64,000 bases of DNA from Myxococcales bacterium (GTDB taxonomy: Bacteria; Myxococcota_A; UBA9160; SMWR01): contig JADFQO010000007.1 in NCBI GenBank assembly GCA_022561775.1, forward strand, positions 43,050 to 107,049, written 5' to 3'. A model generated the notes under the pieces. That model saw nothing but the letters and a program-made list of their open reading frames with translations, ran no database searches and was not told where the DNA came from. Positions within the stretch are counted from its first letter, which is position 1; each line of letters starts with the position of its first letter. Below are positions 58,296 to 64,000 of this stretch, piece by piece. A program made the translations under genes and the position numbers.

Positions 58296-61200
58296 TCAGG
58301 CAGCGGGATCGTACCCGAGATTGGGTGCCAGCCAGCGCTCGACTTCCTCGACTGTCATCTTCTTTCGCTTCGCGTAGTCGCTCACCTGATCGCGATCGAT
58401 TCGACCCACCGTGAAGTAGTGCGCCTCGGGGTGGGCGAAGTACAGCCCGCTCACGCTCGCTCCAGGTAGCATCGCAAAGTTTTCGGTCAGCTCGATCCCC
58501 ACCGAGGGGGCGTCGAGCAGATCGAATAGCTTGCGTTTTTCAGTGTGGTCCGGGCAGGCGGAATACCCAAAAGCGGGTCGGATCCCGCGATATTTCTCGG
58601 CGATCAGATCGCCGGGCTCGAGGCTTTCGTCATTTCCGTAGCCCCACTCGCGTCGCGCGCGCTCGTGGAGGTATTCAGCAAACGCCTCGGCGAGTCGATC
58701 GGCTAGCGCCTTGGTCATGATCGCGTTGTAGTCGTCGAGATCCTTTTCGAAGCCAGCCGCGAGTTCGTTGGTTTCGGCTCCCGACGTTACAGCGAAAGCA
58801 CCGAGGTAATCGCGAAGGTCGCCATTCGACGAAGCGATGAAATCGGCCAGAGAGCGATTTGGCTTTCCATCTGCGATCTCGGCCTGCTGTCGCAGCAGGT
58901 TGAAGCGGACGCGCTCCTCGCTTCGACTCTCGCCTTCGAAGAGAACGATGTCATCTCCATCGCTCGCTGCGGGCCAGAAGCCGTAGACGCCACGCGGTGT
59001 GAGTAGTTTCTCGTCGATGATTCGGCGCAGCAACGTCTGTCCGTTTTCGAAGAGCTCGCGCGCGGCTTCTCCGTACTTCGGACTTTCGAAGATCTTGGGG
59101 AACTTGCCCTTGAGTTCCCAGGTGCTGAAGAAAAACGTCCAGTCGATGTATTTCTCGAGGTCTTCGAGTGAGACGTCGTCGATGACCCGGCGGCCCAGGA
59201 ATCCGGGCACCGATAGATCATTGGCGCGAAAGTCGATCGACAGGCGATTTTCGACGGCGCTCTCGTAGGAGAGCAGCGGCTTGGATTTCCGGCCTTCGTA
59301 CACGTAGCGAAGCTGTTCTTGCAGCTCCTGGTTCTGACGGTCGAACTCCGGGCGCAACTTCGGGTTGAGCAGCGAACTCACGACGCCGACGGCCCGAGAT
59401 GCATCGTGAACGTGAACCGCGCAATGGCTGTACCCCGGTGCAATCTTGACCGCGGTGTGTTGTTTGCTGGTCGTTGCGCCACCGATCAGCAGGGGTTTAT
59501 CGATTTTACGCCGCTCCATCTCGCGCGCGACGTTGACCATCTCGTCCAGGGAAGGGGTGATCAGGCCACTCAGCCCGATCAGGTCGCAATCCCGATCGAC
59601 GGCTGTTGTCAAGATGTCGTCGCAGTGGACCATCACGCCGAGATCGATGATCTCGTAATTGTTGCAGCCGAGAACGACTCCGACGATGCTCTTTCCGATG
59701 TCGTGCACATCGCCCTTGACGGTCGCCATGACGATTCTTCCGCGGCTGGTCGGTTTCGCGTCTTTTTCCGATTCCATGAAAGGTTCGAGATAGGCGACTG
59801 CGCGTTTCATCACCCGCGCGCTCTTGACCACCTGGGGTAGGAACATCTTGCCCGCGCCGAAAAGGTCCCCGACGATCTGCATACCGTCCATCAGCGGCCC
59901 CTCGATGACCTCGAGAGGTCGAGATGCGTTCGCGCGCGCCTCCTCGGTGTCCTCCTCGATGAAGTCGACCACGCCGTTGACGAGCGCGTGCTTCAATCGT
60001 TCTTCGACGCTGTTTTCGCGCCAGGAAAGGTCGATCTCCTTCTTCTTGCCCGTTCCGGTCACCGATTCTGCGAATTCCACCAATCGCTCGGTCGCGTCCG
60101 ATCGGCGATTGAAGATCACGTCTTCGACTCTTTCGAGCAGATCTGCTGGGATGCCGTCGTAGACGCCGAGCTGGCCCGCATTCACGATCCCCATGTCCAT
60201 GCCGGCATTGACGGCGTGGTAGAGGAACGCGGTGTGCATCGCCTCCCGTACGGGATCGTTTCCGCGGAACGAAAACGAGAGATTGCTGACGCCGCCGCTG
60301 ACCCTGGAGCCCGGGCAGGTCTCCTTGATGATGCGCGTCGCTTCGATGAAGTTTCGGCCGTAATTGTTGTGTTCCTCCATCCCGGTGGCGATCGCGAGTA
60401 TGTTCGGGTCGAAGATGATTTCCTGCGGCCTGAAACCTGAGATCTGGGTCAGCAACCGGTAGGCGCGCTGGCAGATCTCGACTTTTCGCTCGACGGTGTC
60501 GGCTTGACCGGTTTCGTCGAACGCCATCACCACCACGCCAGCTCCGTAGCGTTTGATGATCTTGGCCTTCGCGAGAAAGTCGTCTTCGCCTTCCTTCAAG
60601 CTGATCGAATTGACGAAGCCCTTACCCTGGAGGCACTTCAGGCCCGCCTCGATCACGGACCACTTCGAACTATCGACCATGACCGGGATGACCGCGATCT
60701 CCGGTTCGGTTGCGATCAAATTGAGGAACGTCGTCATCGCCCATTCCGAGTCGAGCATGCCCTCGTCCATGTTGACGTCGAGGATGTTGGCGCCTCCCCG
60801 CACCTGGTCGAGTGCAACCTCGGTGGCGGTCGCGAAGTCCTCTTTCTTGATCAGGTTCATGAAGCGACGGGAACCGGTCATATTGGTGCGCTCACCGATC
60901 GTGGTGAAATTCGAGTCGGGCCAGAGGCTCAGGCGTTCCAGGCCGCTGAAGTGCGCGGCGGCATCCTCCAGCTCGGGCAGCCGACGCGGTGCGACTCCCT
61001 CGACCGCAGCGGCGATCGCGCGGATGTGATCCGGTGTCGTTCCGCAGCAACCGCCGACCAGGTTGACGAGGCCGCTGGACGCGAACTCTCCGAGCAGCCG
61101 TCCGGTCGTCTCCGGTCCCTCGTCGTAGCCGCCAAATGCGTTCGGTAGCCCGGCGTTCGGATAGGCGCTGATGTGGACCGGTGCAACCGCCGCGAGCTCC

Positions 61201-61982
61201 GCGAGAAAGGGGCGCATCTCCGTCGCTCCGAGCGCGCAATTGATTCCCACGGAAATCGGGTTCGCGTGGGCGACCGAGGTCCAGAACGCGTCCACGGTTT
61301 GCCCCGAGAGCGTTCGACCACTGCGGTCGGTGATCGTTACCGAGATCATCAGCGGAAGCGAAATGGACTGCTCGTCGAAATGGTCGAGCACCGCGGCGAT
61401 GGCCGCCTTCGCGTTGAGGGTGTCGAAGATGGTCTCGATCAGCAGGATGTCGACGCCCCCTTCGATCAGGGCGCGCGTCTGCTCGCGGTAGGCGGCGTAG
61501 AGTTCGTCAAAGGTCAGACTTCGCGCCGAGGCGTCGTCGACATCGGGCGAGATCGAGAGCGTCTTGGGCGTGGGCCCGAGCGCGCCCGCCACGAAGCGCG
61601 GTCGATCCGGCGTTCGTTCCGTCCAGCGCACCGCACAGGCCACGGCGATCTCCGCCGCGCGGAGGTTCATCTGGGTAACCGACGCTTCCATGCCGTAATC
61701 GGCCTGGGCGATCGCGTTGGCCCCGAAGGTGTTGGTCTCGACGATGTCTGCGCCCGCGTCGAAGAACGCGTCGTGGATTTCCTCCACCAGCGAGGCCTTG
61801 CTGAGCACGAGCGCTTCGTGGTTGCCTTTCAGTTCAGCGGGGTGGTCGGCCAGGCGCTCGCTGCGGAAATCGGCTTCGAGCAGGTTGTGGCCCTGGATCA
61901 TGGTTCCCATCGCGCCATCGAGAACGAGGATTCGCTCGGAGAGCAGCTGTTCGAGCTCGGCGCGGCGGTCGACTGAAGCCAT
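58296..61982 (-). CDS. metH: Cobalamin-dependent methionine synthase
   Basis: [65 protein letters not shown]; start chosen at [12 protein letters not shown]. Confidence 0.95.
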   Translation of the reverse strand: MASVDRRAELEQLLSERILVLDGAMGTMIQGHNLLEADFRSERLADHPAELKGNHEALVLSKASLVEEIHDAFFDAGADIVETNTFGANAIAQADYGMEASVTQMNLRAAEIAVACAVRWTERTPDRPRFVAGALGPTPKTLSISPDVDDASARSLTFDELYAAYREQTRALIEGGVDILLIETIFDTLNAKAAIAAVLDHFDEQSISLPLMISVTITDRSGRTLSGQTVDAFWTSVAHANPISVGINCALGATEMRPFLAELAAVAPVHISAYPNAGLPNAFGGYDEGPETTGRLLGEFASSGLVNLVGGCCGTTPDHIRAIAAAVEGVAPRRLPELEDAAAHFSGLERLSLWPDSNFTTIGERTNMTGSRRFMNLIKKEDFATATEVALDQVRGGANILDVNMDEGMLDSEWAMTTFLNLIATEPEIAVIPVMVDSSKWSVIEAGLKCLQGKGFVNSISLKEGEDDFLAKAKIIKRYGAGVVVMAFDETGQADTVERKVEICQRAYRLLTQISGFRPQEIIFDPNILAIATGMEEHNNYGRNFIEATRIIKETCPGSRVSGGVSNLSFSFRGNDPVREAMHTAFLYHAVNAGMDMGIVNAGQLGVYDGIPADLLERVEDVIFNRRSDATERLVEFAESVTGTGKKKEIDLSWRENSVEERLKHALVNGVVDFIEEDTEEARANASRPLEVIEGPLMDGMQIVGDLFGAGKMFLPQVVKSARVMKRAVAYLEPFMESEKDAKPTSRGRIVMATVKGDVHDIGKSIVGVVLGCNNYEIIDLGVMVHCDDILTTAVDRDCDLIGLSGLITPSLDEMVNVAREMERRKIDKPLLIGGATTSKQHTAVKIAPGYSHCAVHVHDASRAVGVVSSLLNPKLRPEFDRQNQELQEQLRYVYEGRKSKPLLSYESAVENRLSIDFRANDLSVPGFLGRRVIDDVSLEDLEKYIDWTFFFSTWELKGKFPKIFESPKYGEAARELFENGQTLLRRIIDEKLLTPRGVYGFWPAASDGDDIVLFEGESRSEERVRFNLLRQQAEIADGKPNRSLADFIASSNGDLRDYLGAFAVTSGAETNELAAGFEKDLDDYNAIMTKALADRLAEAFAEYLHERARREWGYGNDESLEPGDLIAEKYRGIRPAFGYSACPDHTEKRKLFDLLDAPSVGIELTENFAMLPGASVSGLYFAHPEAHYFTVGRIDRDQVSDYAKRKKMTVEEVERWLAPNLGYDPAA

Positions 61983-62040
61983 CGTCGATCCTCCCTGGGA
62001 TAGTCCGGTATCGGGCCTCCCATGGCGGGAATGTAGTAAA

Positions 62041-62068
62041 ATATCACTATATCTCAATACAGTGATAT
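62041..62068. promoter_or_regulatory. Palindromic AT-rich site upstream of metH
   Basis: ATATCACT-atatctcaatac-AGTGATAT, perfect 8-bp arms, 59 bp before the metH start. Confidence 0.55.
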
Positions 62069-62150
62069 AATCTATTCCCCGGGGGGATATGGAGAAGTGA
62101 ATCGATTCGTCTGGGCAGAGAAGACCCCGACAGACGTCCGGGGTCGGCGG

Positions 62151-62221
62151 TTACTTCCCCGGGGTGGACGTTTCTTCCCCGGGATGCACGTTTACTTCTC
62201 CGCGGTGGGTGTTTACTTCGG
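62151..62221. repeat. Degenerate tandem ~21-bp repeat, about 3.4 units
   Basis: ttacttccccggggtggacgt / ttcttccccgggatgcacgt / ttacttctccgcggtgggtgt / ttacttcgg; last unit contains the crotonase stop codon. Confidence 0.75.
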
Positions 62222-63010
62222 ATCCTCGAAGTTGGGCGCGCGTTGTTCCAGATTGGCGCGGATCGCTTCGAGCTGGTTGGGTGCGCCGATCAGCGCTCGC
62301 TGGAGCCCCGCTTCGAGCTCCAGGCGGTCTCGGATCGCGACCGGATCGGATTCGCCGAGCAGCCGCTTTGCGGCGCGAACGGCGTCTGGCGAGCGGCGAG
62401 CGATCTCGCGCGCGAGCTCGAAGGCCTCGTCCCTCGGCGTCTCGCTCAGGTGTGTGGCCAGTCCCAGTTCGCGCGCTTCGACGCCCGAAACGATCCGGCC
62501 CGTGAAGACGAGCTCCTTCGCGACGTCGCGCCCGACCAGACGCCGGAGTGAGGCGGCACCCGTCATATCCGGGATCAGGCCCCAGTTGATTTCCATTGCG
62601 GACAACTTTGCGTCCGGCGCGACGAAGCGGATGTCCGCGGCCAGCGCGATTTGAAATCCCGCGCCGAAGGCGACCCCGTGGACTGCCGCGATCACGGGAA
62701 TCGGCAGCGCTGCCCAGACCCAGGCCGCGCGTTGCGCGAAGTTTGCGGGGCTCTCAGGTTTTATTTCGAATAGCTCCTCAACACTTCTTTCGAGCTTGGA
62801 AAACAGCGCGATGTCCAACCCCGCGCAAAACGCCTGCCCCTCACCGGATAGGACCACCGCGCGAAGCGAGCGGTCCTTCGCGAGTTCGCTTCCGGCGCCA
62901 CTGAGCGCTTCGATCATCTCGAGATCGCAGGCGTTCATCTTCTCCGGCCGATTCAACCGGACGTCAGCGATGCCCTCGCCATCAATCGTAATGGAAACGC
63001 GGTGGGACAT
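62213..63010 (-). CDS. Enoyl-CoA hydratase/isomerase family protein
   Basis: RLNRPEKMNACDLEMIEAL, GQAFCAGLDI, PIPVIAAVHGVAFGAGFQIALAADIRF. Confidence 0.9.
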   Translation of the reverse strand: MSHRVSITIDGEGIADVRLNRPEKMNACDLEMIEALSGAGSELAKDRSLRAVVLSGEGQAFCAGLDIALFSKLERSVEELFEIKPESPANFAQRAAWVWAALPIPVIAAVHGVAFGAGFQIALAADIRFVAPDAKLSAMEINWGLIPDMTGAASLRRLVGRDVAKELVFTGRIVSGVEARELGLATHLSETPRDEAFELAREIARRSPDAVRAAKRLLGESDPVAIRDRLELEAGLQRALIGAPNQLEAIRANLEQRAPNFEDPK

Positions 63011-63276
63011 GGAGTCCTCCTGAAAGCCTGTGTCATTCGATCCGAATATCACCGCTACAGAAAAAACCAGCCAGCGGTCCTCGTCGTTCGGCCCCGCCTG
63101 CGAAGCCGCTCCAGATAGACGAGAAAATCAAGCAAATCGGCGCCTTACTAGCTTCAGAGCCGCTTCCAGCGCTGCTTTCCACCGCCTCTTCCCCCGCCTT
63201 TTTCGACGCAGCCGGCGGCACACAGTCGGCCGGCATGCTACAGAAAGGTGGTACAGCGGCGGAGGCGTACGCACTT

Positions 63277-63906
63277 ATGGCTCAGCGCAAACGACTCAAA
63301 CGAGGAGACCATCTCCAGCTCCGCTCAGCGACTTGGTTCTACCGCAGATTGGTTCCCGAGGCGATTCAGGGCCGGCTAGGACGTGAGGTCGTGCGGACGC
63401 TGCGAACCTCAGACGTGGTGGAGGCGCGGAGACGCAGCGCGCGCTTGGACGCTGAGGTCGAGCGCTTGTTTGAAGCGGCGCGGGAAGAGGTGGTCAGCGG
63501 GAGCAAACGTGCGGCGGAAGCTGCGGCGGAGGGTTCGGAGGCAGTCGAGAGGGCGGAGGCGGAACTCGCGACCATCTGCACGCAGTTTGCCCGCGACTCA
63601 CTGCTCGACGACCGGCGAGAGCGCCGGCGCCTTGACGACTGGGAGTCCGGCGACCAAAACGTCGACCGCGGGCAAGTCCAGGAATTCTACGCCGACCAAT
63701 TCGAGGCCGGCGTTCTGCCCACTGCTGAAACCCTCGCCGCCCTCAAACACCATGGTGTCGAACTATCGCCCACGCAATTCGAGGCGCTCCTTCGCGAAAT
63801 GCGCCACGCGATTATTATGACCCGCGGCCTCATCGAAGCCGACCGCGACGCAGACATCCACGGCAAGCCTCGCGTGGAGCTGCCGACTCTTCGGTCGGCG
63901 CTGTAG
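63277..63906 (+). pseudogene. N-terminal fragment of DUF6538-type tyrosine recombinase (integrase)
   Basis: RSATWFYRRLVPEAIQGRLGREVVRTLRTSDVVEARRRSARLDAEVERLF; no catalytic domain; stop lies inside repeat copy 2. Confidence 0.7.
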
Positions 63907-63974
63907 CCCGTCAGGGGAAGTCGGACATTGGGGTGATCTAAGCTAAGAGACACTTTACGGGGTCCGAGATCCCG
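63902..63974 (+). repeat. ~73-bp dispersed repeat, copy 2
   Basis: TGTAGCCCGTCAGGGGAAGTCGGACATTGGGGTGATCTAAGCTAAGAGACACTTTACGGGGTCCGAGATCCCGG; same orientation as 9106-9178, about 4 differences. Confidence 0.85.
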
Positions 63975-64000
63975 GGGAGCGTCTCGAAATGACAAGGACG

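Noticed and set aside
61983-62100. Possible cobalamin or SAM riboswitch upstream of metH
   Set aside because: I could not identify a B12-box or SAM-riboswitch core; the short leader with an AT-rich palindrome fits a protein operator better.
1-64000. CRISPR arrays, rRNA and tRNA genes, intact prophage
   Set aside because: No regularly spaced direct repeats, rRNA-like stretches, recognisable tRNA cloverleaf or phage structural genes noticed by eye; tRNAscan-SE/Infernal would be decisive.

Overview
High-GC bacterial chromosomal window with about 50 supportable genes. Gene content looks like a deltaproteobacterial-grade or Binatota/Myxococcota-like aerobe, but that is low-confidence inference. 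No rRNA, tRNA, CRISPR array or intact mobile element was recognised by eye. Main blocks, left to right: (i) a minus-strand envelope cluster of a Tat/lipobox low-complexity protein, a lipoprotein, a degenerate kinase-TPR-PEGA membrane protein and a TM-PEGA protein; (ii) MetF, MetV and a truncated corrinoid-activating (RACE/RamA-like) ferredoxin, cut exactly at a ~73-bp repeat; (iii) a complete AmmeMemoRadiSam triad; (iv) HspQ and an AGPS-like ether-lipid enzyme; (v) a cytochrome c oxidase operon; (vi) a sulfur region of DmdA-like/GcvT-family protein, SQR, SorB/SorA, YeiH, persulfide dioxygenase and a divergent ArsR regulator, with a SELENBP1/methanethiol-oxidase homologue ~4 kb away; (vii) GlnS, a Tat-exported aldo/keto reductase, DUF2157/GDYXXLXY, FghA, CCA transferase, ALDH, PhoA-like phosphatase and a SMUG1-like uracil-DNA glycosylase; (viii) mlaFEDAC; (ix) a secreted His-rich protein with a classical C2H2 zinc-finger pattern; (x) MetH, a crotonase and a truncated tyrosine recombinase that ends at the second copy of the ~73-bp repeat. 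The strongest candidate for an undescribed system is the linked methylated-sulfur/sulfide-to-sulfate region. The pseudokinase/PEGA envelope cluster is the best candidate with no functional name. All family assignments are from reading the translated sequences; no search was run.
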